DNA of 64,000 nucleotides from an uncultured Collinsella sp. (GCA_934630375.1 CAKTVQ010000003.1:62001-126000), one strand, 5' to 3'; numbered from the stretch's first letter, positions 34,649-50,511 are shown. The notes: generated by a model from the letters alone, not told the origin. Program-made: numbers and translations.

Positions 34649-35752
34649 ATGGAACTCACGTTTCGCTGGTACGGTCCCAAAGAAGAGAAAATCACATTGG
34701 AGCAAGTGCGCCAGATTCCGGGTGTGCGCGGCATCGTCGGTACGCTGTTCGACATCCCCGCGGGTGAGGTTTGGCCTCGTGGGCGCATTCACGCGCTTCG
34801 CAAGATGATTGAACACAACGGCCTGACGCTTAAAGTGATCGAATCCGTCAACATTCATGACGACATCAAGATCGGCTTGCCCACGCGCGATCGATACATC
34901 GAGAACTACAAGGAAACGATTCGCAACCTCGCTGCCGAGGGCGTCAAGGTCATCTGCTATAACTTCATGCCGGTGTTTGACTGGGTCAAGAGTGACTTGG
35001 ACTACCGCTTGCCCGACGGGTCGTCAACGCTGGCCTTTATCAAGAAGAATATCCCCGATGACCCGCAGGAGATTATCGACACGGTTGCTCACGGTTCCGG
35101 CGATTTTACGCTGCCCGGCTGGGAGCCCGAGCGCTTGGCGCAGGTAAAGGGTTTGTTTGAGGCCTATCGAGATATCGATGAGGATAAGCTACGCGAGAAC
35201 CTCGTCTACTTCCTCGAGGCTATTATGCCCACCTGCGAGGAATGCGACGTCAAGATGGCTATTCATCCTGATGACCCGCCCTACTCCATGTTTGGCCTTC
35301 CGCGAATCATCAAGAACCGCGAGGACCTCGACTGGCTTTGTCGCACTGTCGATACGCCCTATAACGGCATCACGCTCTGCTGCGGTTCGATTGCCGAGGA
35401 GCCTGGAAACGATGTCTATTCCATTCTTTCCGAGTTTACGCAGCGTGGGCGTATTCACTTTGTGCATATGCGCAATATCAAGTACATCGCGCCCGAGAAC
35501 TCCGCTAACAAGGATTTCTACGAGGCGCCTCACCCGAGTGAATGCGGCTCGCTCGACATGTATCGCATGATGAAAGCTCTCCATGACAACGGTTTTGAGG
35601 GCTACGTTCGCCCCGACCACGGTCGCATGATCTGGGGCGAAACCGGGCGTCCAGGCTACGGTCTCTATGATCGCGCCTTAGGCATTGCCTACATTAACGG
35701 CATGTGGGAAGCGCTTGAGAAGGCTGGTTTTGTCGACAAAGGACAGATATAG
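34649..35752 (+). CDS. uxuA: Mannonate dehydratase
   Basis: 367 residues, TIM-barrel metalloenzyme turning D-mannonate into 2-keto-3-deoxygluconate. Seen: N-terminal MELTFRWYG and GIVGTLFDIPAGEVW, metal-binding MAIHPDDPP and FVHMRNIK, and the C-terminal GYVRPDHGRMIWGE. The ATG has AAGGAGG 7 bases upstream. A terminator lies between it and uxaC. KDG kinase and KDPG aldolase, needed for the next steps, are not in the window. Confidence 0.96.
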   Translation: MELTFRWYGPKEEKITLEQVRQIPGVRGIVGTLFDIPAGEVWPRGRIHALRKMIEHNGLTLKVIESVNIHDDIKIGLPTRDRYIENYKETIRNLAAEGVKVICYNFMPVFDWVKSDLDYRLPDGSSTLAFIKKNIPDDPQEIIDTVAHGSGDFTLPGWEPERLAQVKGLFEAYRDIDEDKLRENLVYFLEAIMPTCEECDVKMAIHPDDPPYSMFGLPRIIKNREDLDWLCRTVDTPYNGITLCCGSIAEEPGNDVYSILSEFTQRGRIHFVHMRNIKYIAPENSANKDFYEAPHPSECGSLDMYRMMKALHDNGFEGYVRPDHGRMIWGETGRPGYGLYDRALGIAYINGMWEALEKAGFVDKGQI

Positions 35753-35774
35753 TCCACCGCATTTGATTGCTTGT

Positions 35775-35805
35775 GGGTACGGAGCTTTGCTCTGTACCCG
35801 TTTTT
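35775..35805 (+). terminator. Terminator between uxuA and uxaC
   Basis: 11-bp stem with one mismatch (35775-35785/35789-35799), then GTTTTT. uxaC must rely on readthrough or a weak promoter of its own. Confidence 0.8.
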
Positions 35806-35820
35806 GAAAAGGTATAGATC

Positions 35821-37236
35821 ATGCTTTTAAATGATGACTTTTTACTCGCTACGCCATTGGCCCGCAAGCTCTATCACGACCATGCCGAGCACATGCCCAT
35901 TATCGATTACCATTGCCATTTGGATCCCCAGCAGATTTGCGAGGACAAGCGTTTCGATGACCTCACTCGGCTTTGGATTTGCGATGAGGGGGCGGGTGAC
36001 CACTACAAGTGGCGTCTCATGCGTGCAAATGGCGTGCCGGAGCGTCTGATCACGGGGGATGGAGAGCCGTATGACAAGTTTCTTGCCTACGTTCATACTA
36101 TGGAACGCGCATACGGTAATCCACTCTACGAGTGGAGCCATTTGGAACTGAGACGAGCATTTGGGATCGATCTCACAATTTGCGGAAAGAATGCCGCCGA
36201 GATTTGGGAGCGCGCAAACGCGAGAATCGCAGAACCCGATTTTTCAGCTCGGGGCCTGATGCGCTTATTTGACGTGCACTGTGTTTGCACTACGGATGAT
36301 CCCGTGAGTGACCTTTCCTGGCATCGGAAGATGCGCCAGTCTGCAGGTGCTGCTATGGTGCTTCCGACGTTTAGGCCCGACGGCCTGATGGGAATCGATA
36401 AGCCAACGTTTTCCGAGTATCTTGAGCAACTATCCAGTGCCGCGGGACTGGAGGTTGCAACTTGGGATGCGATCAAGGAGGCCGCTTCGGGGCGCGTCGG
36501 ATACTTCCATGCCCAGGGTTGTCGTCTGGCCGATCACGGCATGAACTCCTTTAGGTTTGCTTGGGCGGACGATAGCGGGCTCCAGAGAATTGTTGACAAC
36601 GCATTGTGCGGAAAGACGTTGTCGCATGAAGACGTTGATGCGTACCAGACGGCGTTGACGCTTCATCTGATGGGGGAGTATGAACGTCGTGGATGGGCGC
36701 TCCAATTGCATATGAATTGCCTGCGTAACGCAAACTCTGCCGGATATATGTCCGTAGGCGCGGATGCGGGATTTGACTCATGCGGTGATCAGGCGGGGTT
36801 TGTTTCCGAGCTTGCAAGCTTGCTCGATGCGGCTAATGGGGAAGGAGCACTTCCAAAAACCATTCTCTATTCGCTGGACGAGAGCCAATGGATGGGCCTG
36901 GCGACGCTGATGCAGTCCTTCCAGGGAGGGTGTCGCCAAAAGCTGCAGTTGGGGTGCGCATGGTGGTTCCACGATGCGTTCGATGGCATCAGGAAGCAAC
37001 TGAGCGTGTTTGCGCAGGAGAGCCTGCTTGGCAATTTCACTGGCATGTTGACTGACTCGCGTAGCTTTTTGAGCTATCCACGACACGAGTATTTTCGTCG
37101 CGTGCTCTGTGGCCTGCTTGCCGAGTGGGCGGAGCAGGGTCGCGTTCCGGATGACGAGGAGTGCCTGGGCAAGTTGGTGGAGGATATCTCTTACAACAAT
37201 GCGCACAGCTATTTTGGCTTTGACCTGAATCGCTAG
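35821..37236 (+). CDS. uxaC: Glucuronate isomerase
   Basis: 471 residues, amidohydrolase-like barrel converting D-glucuronate to D-fructuronate. Motifs: MPIIDYHCHLDP (metal-binding HxH), WRLMRANGVPE, CTTDDPVSDL, TDSRSFLSYPRHEYFRR and a C-terminal YNNAHSYFG. Slightly AT-richer and with more varied codons (AAG/GAT/TTG) than uxuA, though fully intact. It makes the first step after uidA; its place at the 3' end behind a terminator is odd for the first pathway enzyme. Confidence 0.95.
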   Translation: MLLNDDFLLATPLARKLYHDHAEHMPIIDYHCHLDPQQICEDKRFDDLTRLWICDEGAGDHYKWRLMRANGVPERLITGDGEPYDKFLAYVHTMERAYGNPLYEWSHLELRRAFGIDLTICGKNAAEIWERANARIAEPDFSARGLMRLFDVHCVCTTDDPVSDLSWHRKMRQSAGAAMVLPTFRPDGLMGIDKPTFSEYLEQLSSAAGLEVATWDAIKEAASGRVGYFHAQGCRLADHGMNSFRFAWADDSGLQRIVDNALCGKTLSHEDVDAYQTALTLHLMGEYERRGWALQLHMNCLRNANSAGYMSVGADAGFDSCGDQAGFVSELASLLDAANGEGALPKTILYSLDESQWMGLATLMQSFQGGCRQKLQLGCAWWFHDAFDGIRKQLSVFAQESLLGNFTGMLTDSRSFLSYPRHEYFRRVLCGLLAEWAEQGRVPDDEECLGKLVEDISYNNAHSYFGFDLNR

Positions 37237-37393
37237 GGGCCATATTGTTGCCTGGCGTGATTTGCTCGACCTGGCTAAAGTCGCCATCGGCAAAGAGGGC
37301 GGACTTAACCATCCGGGTACCGCCGCGGGCAATACTATTCTTGTCGCTGAGGTACTCATCGACGTTTCTCGCAGAGGATTAACGGCTCGCTAA
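37229..37393 (+). pseudogene. Possible C-terminal remnant of an unidentified gene
   Basis: Frame open from the TGA at 37226 to TAA at 37391-37393, reading ...AWRDLLDLAKVAIGK then GGLNHPGTAAGNTIL and ending SRRGLTAR. It has no start codon or ribosome site. Codon use (GTC, GCC, ATC, GGC, GAG) is that of real genes here, unlike random intergenic DNA. It overlaps the uxaC stop in another frame. I cannot name the parent family. Confidence 0.4.
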
Positions 37394-38028
37394 CCGCAGT
37401 GCCTTGTGGCTAAGCGCCAAAGCCAGGTGGGGATTGCCGGCTTGACGGTGATGACGCCGTCCGGGTCAAAATTCGAGACGCCGCCACCGCCAAGCAGTTG
37501 TGCGTGCTCAACCGAGCAGCCCATGCGCACGGCGCCCACCAGCTTATCCATCGCTTCGGAAAATGGTCGGCGCAAGATGCCCATGCGTGGTGAATGGCGA
37601 AGCTTTGCGATGCCGCTGCCGGTGCAGGCGATAACGCCGCCGCACCACGTTAGCCTGCGGAGTTCGCAAGCTTGGCGTAGACGCTCGATGAGCATGCGTG
37701 CTCCTTCGCTGCGCTCACAGGCGGCCCGGACGACAACATAGACGCGCGTCCCCGTATCGCCAAAGCGATCGAGCGCTTTGGCGATGTCTGCCATTGCCTC
37801 GTCATCGGTCATATCCTCAACGGCGAGCACGATGCCATCGGCAGCATCGGCGCTATTTGCCTTCAAGTCGACTGGATGGGGGAGTACAGTGCCGGAAAGC
37901 TGTGCATAGGCCGCGATGGCATCCTGCAGGTCCCAGAGCAAAAACTCAAGATCGGCGCTCTCGGGAATACGGACAAACGCGATGTTATGCAGTGTTTTTG
38001 GTACATCGCCGCGTGCGGTCGTCTCCAT
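37390..38028 (-). CDS. Hypothetical protein, 212 residues
   Basis: Not recognised. Soluble, no signal peptide or membrane helix. Residues ~1-105 look like an alpha/beta region (NIAFVRIPES, IVLAVEDMTDDEAM, RVYVVVRAACE). A segment with WCGGVIACTGSGIA and RMGILRRPFSEAMDKLVGAVRMG follows, reminiscent of NAD(P)H/flavodoxin-like folds. AAGGAG lies 6 bases before the ATG. Divergent from the aminotransferase with 93 bases between the two starts. Confidence 0.65.
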   Translation of the reverse strand: METTARGDVPKTLHNIAFVRIPESADLEFLLWDLQDAIAAYAQLSGTVLPHPVDLKANSADAADGIVLAVEDMTDDEAMADIAKALDRFGDTGTRVYVVVRAACERSEGARMLIERLRQACELRRLTWCGGVIACTGSGIAKLRHSPRMGILRRPFSEAMDKLVGAVRMGCSVEHAQLLGGGGVSNFDPDGVITVKPAIPTWLWRLATRHCG

Positions 38029-38121
38029 GCCATCTCCTTTCCGGCTCGTTTCCGTTTAGGTTACACCGTCTGGCGGCGCCCTGCCGCGCTATCCTTGTGC
38101 AACCCTTACGAAAGGAACGCC

Positions 38122-39258
38122 ATGCGACTGCCCATGAATACCTCGCTTGCCACGCTCAAGCCCTCCGGTATCCGCCGGATCAACGCGCTCGCCGCCCAGC
38201 ACCCGGGGTGCATCGCGCTTGCGCTTGGCGAGCCCGATTTTCCCACGCCCGATGTGATTGGTGCCGAGGTGACCGCCGCACTGGACCGCGGTGACACGCA
38301 CTATCCGCCCAACAACGGTCGCCCCGCCCTGCGTGAGGCGTTATCTGCCTACATGGGGGACGCGGGCCTTACGTTTTCGGCCGACGAGGTCATCCTAACC
38401 GACGGCGCGACCGAGGCCCTGTCGGCAACATTCATGGCTATGCTCAACCCCGGCGACGAGGTCATTATCCCCACGCCTGCCTTTGGCCTGTACGAGAGCA
38501 TCGTCGTGGCCAACCACGCCAAAGCAGTCTTTTTGGATACGGAGCCCGCGCAATTCCAGATTGACGAGGATGCGCTTCGTGCTTGCGTGACGCCGGCGAC
38601 CAAGGCCATCGTCATCTGCTCGCCCAACAATCCCACGGGCTGCATTCTCAACGCGGCTTCGCTCGACGCCGTGGCGCACGTGGCGGAGCAGGCGGGCATC
38701 TACGTGGTCTGCGACGACGTATACAACCGCCTGGTTTATGTGGATGGCTACGAGCGCTTTGCCCAGCGGCACTCAGAGCTGCGTGAGCAGACGGTCGTCA
38801 TCGAGAGCTTCTCCAAGCCCTGGGCTATGACCGGCTGGCGCCTGGGTTGGCTCGCAGCAGCGGCACCCGTCATCGCCGAGATCGCCAAGGCTCACCAATA
38901 CCTAGTATCGAGCGCCGTCTCCTTCGAAATGGACGCCGCAGCCCGAGCCCTGACCGTCGACCCAACCCCCATGCTCGAAGTCTACCGAGCCCGCCGTGAG
39001 CGCGTACTCGCAGCCTTAGACGCCATGGGCCTCGACGTAGTAGAACCCGCAGGAGCCTTCTACACTTTCCCCAGCATCAAACAGTACGGCATAACAAGCG
39101 AAGACTTCTGCATCAAAGCCATCAAAGAGGCCAACGTAGCCCTAGTTCCCGGAAACTGCTTCGGCACCGAAGGCCACATCCGCCTAAGCTACTGCGTCTC
39201 CGACCATGATCTAGACGAAGGCCTCCGCCGCCTGTCCACCTTCGTTTCAACCCTGTAG
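38122..39258 (+). CDS. PLP-dependent class I aminotransferase (aspartate/aromatic type)
   Basis: 378 residues, fold type I. Seen: LALGEPDFPTP, the PNNPTGCI loop, CDDVYNRL (PLP-binding Asp/Tyr), the Schiff-base Lys in SFSKPWAMTGWRLGW, and the C-terminal Arg in HIRLSYC. ATG 38122 has GAAAGGA 5 bases upstream; a longer in-frame start at 37876 overlaps the divergent gene and is rejected. From about 38880 the codon use changes abruptly to GAA, GTA, CTA and CGA; the first two thirds use GAG, GTC and CTG. The protein remains intact. Confidence 0.9.
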   Translation: MRLPMNTSLATLKPSGIRRINALAAQHPGCIALALGEPDFPTPDVIGAEVTAALDRGDTHYPPNNGRPALREALSAYMGDAGLTFSADEVILTDGATEALSATFMAMLNPGDEVIIPTPAFGLYESIVVANHAKAVFLDTEPAQFQIDEDALRACVTPATKAIVICSPNNPTGCILNAASLDAVAHVAEQAGIYVVCDDVYNRLVYVDGYERFAQRHSELREQTVVIESFSKPWAMTGWRLGWLAAAAPVIAEIAKAHQYLVSSAVSFEMDAAARALTVDPTPMLEVYRARRERVLAALDAMGLDVVEPAGAFYTFPSIKQYGITSEDFCIKAIKEANVALVPGNCFGTEGHIRLSYCVSDHDLDEGLRRLSTFVSTL

Positions 39259-39318
39259 TCATCAGGGATGCAACGCATCAGCCCACCGACATAAGGGTTA
39301 TGCGTGGGGCGCGTCGCT

Positions 39319-39519
39319 CAACGGACACGAGGATTCGCAGCAAAGTTACCGCAGCTCCGGTCCGAGGGGCCGGGTTGAGATTTTCGTAGATTCCGCACGA
39401 GCCGAAGAGCACTTAATGTGCTCTTCGTGCGAGCCAGGACTTGACCGAGCGAAAATCTCAACCCGGCCCCTCGGACCGGAGCGTATGCAGGGTTTGTGTA
39501 CGAATCCTCGTGCCCGTTG
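39319..39519. repeat. Giant nested palindrome, family B (copy B1)
   Basis: Outer arms 39319-39337/39501-39519 (18 of 19). Inner arms 39354-39386/39450-39482 (33 of 33). The core hairpin is CGAAGAGCAC-TTAAT-GTGCTCTTCG (39403-39427), preceded by TTCCGCACG and followed by GCGAGCCAGGACT. The right edge touches the -35 box of rplJ. The flanking bases 39259-39318 hold nothing else. Confidence 0.9.
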
Positions 39520-39545
39520 ACCGACGCCGGGGTCCCCGCCATAAT
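39517..39545 (+). promoter_or_regulatory. Promoter of rplJ-rplL
   Basis: TTGACC (39517-39522), 17-base spacer, CATAAT (39540-39545). It is strong and placed just ahead of the L10 leader. Confidence 0.75.
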
Positions 39546-39570
39546 ACTTTCGGTTCACGCACGAATCCGC

Positions 39571-39698
39571 TGCCAGAGACAGCCGGCGCAAACGGGTCTT
39601 ACCCGCGAGCTTAATGGGACATCCCGCCAGCCGAGGTGGTCGAGTAGATATGTCTTCTCGCCCCCGTCGCTCATGCAGCGCGGGGGCTTTCTTTTTGG
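39571..39698 (+). ncRNA. L10 leader with attenuator
   Basis: The transcript start region contains AGACAGCCGGCGC and later CCAGCCGAGGTGG, matching the conserved strands of the ribosomal L10 leader where L10(L12)4 binds. A terminator follows: GCCCCCG/CGGGGGC stem (about 39660-39687) with TTTCTTTTT. This implies autogenous control of rplJ-rplL. Confidence 0.72.
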
Positions 39699-39761
39699 AC
39701 ATGCCCCCGTCACGTCCTTGTGGCGGACCGTGCCCGGAAAGAATTCGAGGAGGTGTAATTC

Positions 39762-40283
39762 ATGCCCCAGCAGTACAAAATCGACAAGGTTGCAGAGATC
39801 GAGTCCCGTATCGCCGAGAACGCCGGTCTGTTCGTCGTCAACTACAACGGTCTGACGGTTAAGCAGGCTCAGGAGCTGCGTCATCAGCTTCGCGAGTGCG
39901 GCGCCGAGATGAAGGTCTACAAGAACAACCTGGTCAAGATCGCTCTCAAGAGCCAGGAGCAGCCCGAGATCGACGAGATCCTCGCCGGCCCCGTCGCTTA
40001 TGTGTTCTACGAGACCGAGCCGGTCGAGGCCGCTAAGGCCCTTAAGGACTTCTCCGCTAAGTCCAAGGGCGTCCTTGAGATCAAGGGCGGTATCTCCGAC
40101 GGCAAGGCCGTTTCCGCTGATGATGTTAAGGCTATCGCCGAGCTGCCCACCAAGGATCAGCTTCTCGGCCAGATCGCCGGTCTCATCTCCGGTTTCGCTC
40201 GCGACATCGCTGTCTGCGTCAACGGCGTTTCCTCTGGTCTCGCTCGTTCGATCCAGCAGGTCTCCGAGCAGAAGGCAGCCTAG
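39762..40283 (+). CDS. rplJ: 50S ribosomal protein L10
   Basis: 173-residue base of the L7/L12 stalk. N-terminal rRNA-binding domain (KVAEIESRIAENAGLFVVNYNGLTV, MKVYKNNLVKIAL) and C-terminal helix that holds L12 dimers (GFARDIAVCVNGVSSGLARSI). GAGGAGG lies about 9 bases before the ATG. It is first gene of the rplJ-rplL pair behind the L10 leader. In most bacteria it follows rplA directly; here rplA is 31 kb upstream. Confidence 0.97.
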   Translation: MPQQYKIDKVAEIESRIAENAGLFVVNYNGLTVKQAQELRHQLRECGAEMKVYKNNLVKIALKSQEQPEIDEILAGPVAYVFYETEPVEAAKALKDFSAKSKGVLEIKGGISDGKAVSADDVKAIAELPTKDQLLGQIAGLISGFARDIAVCVNGVSSGLARSIQQVSEQKAA

Positions 40284-40385
40284 TTGCTGTTTTCACCCGC
40301 GGCGGCAACGCCGCACCCCTGGCGCATTCGCGCCGTGTTTTAACTGATCTCCGTGCATCCGCACGGAAACCGAAAGGACTTAGAA

Positions 40386-40763
40386 ATGGCTAAGCTTACC
40401 ACCGATGAGATCATCGATGCTCTTAAGGAAATGACCCTTCTCGAGGCTTCCGAGCTCGTCAAGGCTATCGAGGACACCTTCGGCGTTTCCGCCGCTGCTC
40501 CTGCCGCTGTTGTCGCCGCTCCCGCTGCTGGCGCTGCTGAGGCCGAGGAGAAGACCGAGTTTGACGTCGTGCTCGAGGGCTTCGGCGACAACAAGATCCA
40601 GGTCATCAAGGCCGTCCGTGAGCTCACCAACCTTGGCCTGAAGGAGGCCAAGGAGGTCGTCGAGGGCGCTCCCAAGGCTGTTCTCGAGGGTGCCAAGAAG
40701 GAGGACGCCGAGGCTGCCAAGGAGAAGCTCGAGGCTGCTGGCGCTGCTGTCACCCTCAAGTAA
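40386..40763 (+). CDS. rplL: 50S ribosomal protein L7/L12
   Basis: 125-residue stalk protein recruiting translation GTPases. N-terminal dimer domain ([25 protein letters not shown]), Ala/Pro hinge, C-terminal domain ([31 protein letters not shown]). ATG 40386 has GAAAGGA 7 bases upstream; the frame is open 11 codons earlier without support. The 102-base gap to rplJ contains small GC hairpins. A strong terminator follows. Confidence 0.97.
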   Translation: MAKLTTDEIIDALKEMTLLEASELVKAIEDTFGVSAAAPAAVVAAPAAGAAEAEEKTEFDVVLEGFGDNKIQVIKAVRELTNLGLKEAKEVVEGAPKAVLEGAKKEDAEAAKEKLEAAGAAVTLK

Positions 40764-40791
40764 TCAGGCTTTCTCGCCAGATTTCTTTGCC

Positions 40792-40824
40792 GACGGGGTT
40801 CGCATTGCGAGCCCCGTCTTTTTT
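40792..40824 (+). terminator. Intrinsic terminator of rplJ-rplL
   Basis: 12-bp stem with one wobble (40792-40803/40807-40818), loop ATT, then TTTTTT. Confidence 0.93.
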
Positions 40825-40952
40825 GTTTTTCGGTCCCTCGGCATCGGTTGCTCAAACTGCCATGTTCTGTGATTTGCGTCGTATGGGTGCCCTGCCGTTG
40901 GGCAATAAAATTGCACCATTCGAGCAATAATTTGCGTTGACCTGCTGAAGAA

Positions 40953-40980
40953 TTGTCTCTGCCTTGTAGCGACATATAGT
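40953..40980 (+). promoter_or_regulatory. Candidate promoter of galU
   Basis: TTGTCT (40953-40958), 16-base spacer, TATAGT (40975-40980). The rest of the 253-base gap has no gene. Confidence 0.5.
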
Positions 40981-41076
40981 TCCAGCGGTAAGATGCTTGG
41001 GTATCGCAATTTGGTCTGCGGCTGTGTGCCGCACGCATGGGGCGCTTTTGCGCCTGCGAAAGGATCTTTGAATAAC

Positions 41077-41985
41077 ATGAAGGCAATCATCCCCGCCGCC
41101 GGTCTTGGCACGCGTTTTCTGCCTGGCACCAAGTGCACGCCCAAAGAGATGCTGCCGGTGCTCGACAAGCCCGTCATTCAGTACGTCGTCGAGGAGGCGC
41201 TCGACCCCGAGGAGGTCGACGACGCCATCATCGTTACTTCTCCCGGTAAGCCCGAGCTACTGAACTACTTCCAGCCCGATCGCTCGCTCGAGAACCTGCT
41301 GCGCGAGCGCGGCAAGAACGCCTATGCCGATGCCGTCGCCCACGCTGGCGGTATGCCGGTCGACTTCCGTTATCAGTACGAGCCCAAGGGCCTCGGCCAT
41401 GCTATCCGCTCTGCTGCCGACGCCGTGGCAGGGGAGAACTTCCTGGTTCTTCTGGGCGACTACGTTGTGCCTAACCGCGACATCTGCGACAAGATGCTCG
41501 CCGTTTCCAAGGAGCACGGTGGCGCTTCGGTTATCGCCGTCGCTGCTTGCTCGCCCGAGGAAGTCAGCCGCTACGGCGTTATCGCCGGTGAGCGCGTCGG
41601 TTCGCTCGAGGGTGCCGAGGACGTTGCCGATGCCGAGCCGGGCGCTGTCTGGCGTATCGGCGGTCTGGTCGAGAAGCCCGCTCCCGAGGCGGCTCCGTCC
41701 AACCTGTACATCGTCGGTCGCTACCTGCTGAGCCCGCTGGTCATGGACTTGCTGGCAGATCAGCAGGCCGGCAAGGGCGGCGAGATCCAGCTCACCGACG
41801 CCATGGCCCGTTCGCTCGACCGCGAGGCCATGTATGCAGTCGTCATCGACCCGCTGTCGGGCTACGACACCGGCACTCCCTCTGGCTGGATGGCCACCAA
41901 CGCTCTCATGGCTGCAAGCGACCCCCGCTTTGCCGATGCCTTCTGGGACGCCATCGACGAGCGCGGCGGCTTGATGCGCAAGTAA
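41077..41985 (+). CDS. galU: UTP--glucose-1-phosphate uridylyltransferase
   Basis: 302 residues. Makes UDP-glucose for cell-surface glycans. Nucleotidyltransferase signature AAGLGTRFLPGTKCTPKEMLPV, active-site LLGDYVV, then VEKPAPEAAPSNLYIVGRYLL and GEIQLTDA. ATG 41077 is chosen at the family start; GAAAGGA lies about 12 bases upstream, rather far. It is inserted between rplL and rpoB, normally adjacent genes, with its own promoter and terminator. Confidence 0.95.
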   Translation: MKAIIPAAGLGTRFLPGTKCTPKEMLPVLDKPVIQYVVEEALDPEEVDDAIIVTSPGKPELLNYFQPDRSLENLLRERGKNAYADAVAHAGGMPVDFRYQYEPKGLGHAIRSAADAVAGENFLVLLGDYVVPNRDICDKMLAVSKEHGGASVIAVAACSPEEVSRYGVIAGERVGSLEGAEDVADAEPGAVWRIGGLVEKPAPEAAPSNLYIVGRYLLSPLVMDLLADQQAGKGGEIQLTDAMARSLDREAMYAVVIDPLSGYDTGTPSGWMATNALMAASDPRFADAFWDAIDERGGLMRK

Positions 41986-42005
41986 GCCTTCGGTCATCGA
42001 CATTT

Positions 42006-42038
42006 ACGGGCGTGGACCTCGGTTCGCGCCCGTTTTTT
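42006..42038 (+). terminator. Intrinsic terminator of galU
   Basis: ACGGGCG (42006-42012) pairs with CGCCCGT (42027-42033), then TTTTT. Confidence 0.88.
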
Positions 42039-42080
42039 ATAAGAGCTGCGATTGCTGGCTCTCTGTTCACAGAAAATATA

Positions 42081-42094
42081 TGAACAGATGTTCG
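42081..42094. promoter_or_regulatory. Candidate LexA/DinR-type SOS box
   Basis: TGAACAGATGTTCG fits the Gram-positive pattern CGAACRNRYGTTYC except at its two flanks. It lies in the galU-rpoB gap, 78 bases before the rpoB -35. No SOS gene is adjacent. Confidence 0.35.
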
Positions 42095-42171
42095 ATACAC
42101 ATACATCTACCTGCGTGTTTTCTGTCGAAAAACTTTGCTACTCCAAAAACTCAATCGCGTCAAGGCTTTTC

Positions 42172-42199
42172 TTGCCCAACGGTCGGTACCTGATAAACT
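42172..42199 (+). promoter_or_regulatory. Candidate promoter of rpoB-rpoC
   Basis: TTGCCC (42172-42177), 16-base spacer, TAAACT (42194-42199), 73 bases before rpoB. Confidence 0.5.
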
Positions 42200-42272
42200 A
42201 TTAGGTTGCGATAACTGGCGAAGCTATGCCTCGCCAACCCACCGAGCATTTCCGTGAAGGAGGAAAAACCTG

Positions 42273-45764
<3,492 letters not shown>

Positions 45765-45770
45765 TTGACT

Positions 45771-50249
<4,479 letters not shown>

Positions 50250-50255
50250 TTAGTT

Positions 50256-50393
50256 CCGCCGTTCTAACGAACGGCGGCGACCTCCGTCGCTGCGCGGCCC
50301 CCAGAGCTACAATCTGTCATTCAAAAGGCAGGGCATGACCAAAAGGTCAATGCCCTGCCTTTTTCATGCCACCTTGTACGCTCTGGGGGCCGC
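50256..50393 (+). terminator. rpoBC terminator region: family C nested hairpin (copy C3)
   Basis: Companion hairpin CCGCCGTTC-TAAC-GAACGGCGG (50256-50277), identical to that at C2. The nested element 50294-50393 has 14-bp perfect outer arms and the CAATCTG/ACCTTG internal loop. Its inner hairpin 50323-50363 has core GGGCATGACC-AAAA-GGTCAATGCCC and ends in TTTTT, so it is a credible intrinsic terminator. Bases 50394-50482 hold nothing else recognisable. Confidence 0.85.
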
Positions 50394-50482
50394 TCGCTTA
50401 CGTATGCTCAACCTGTTGCGTTCCGTTGATCCCTTGCCAAAATGGGACGGATTAATTTTGGTAGGTTTTTCCTGCTTGAATT

Positions 50483-50511
50483 TGAAACATTCTGTTCGGT
50501 CAAAGCGTATC
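50483..50511 (+). promoter_or_regulatory. ECF-type promoter of the sigma/anti-sigma operon
   Basis: TGAAAC (50483-50488), 17-base spacer, CGTATC (50506-50511). This matches -35/-10 elements used by SigM/SigV/SigW-like ECF factors and suggests autoregulation. Confidence 0.7.

Noticed and set aside
37876-38121. An 82-residue N-terminal extension of the aminotransferase
   Set aside because: It overlaps the divergent gene, and the family start with GAAAGGA is at 38122.
42088-42204. A 38-codon frame starting at the SOS-like box
   Set aside because: No ribosome-binding site, atypical composition, and it overlaps the rpoB promoter.
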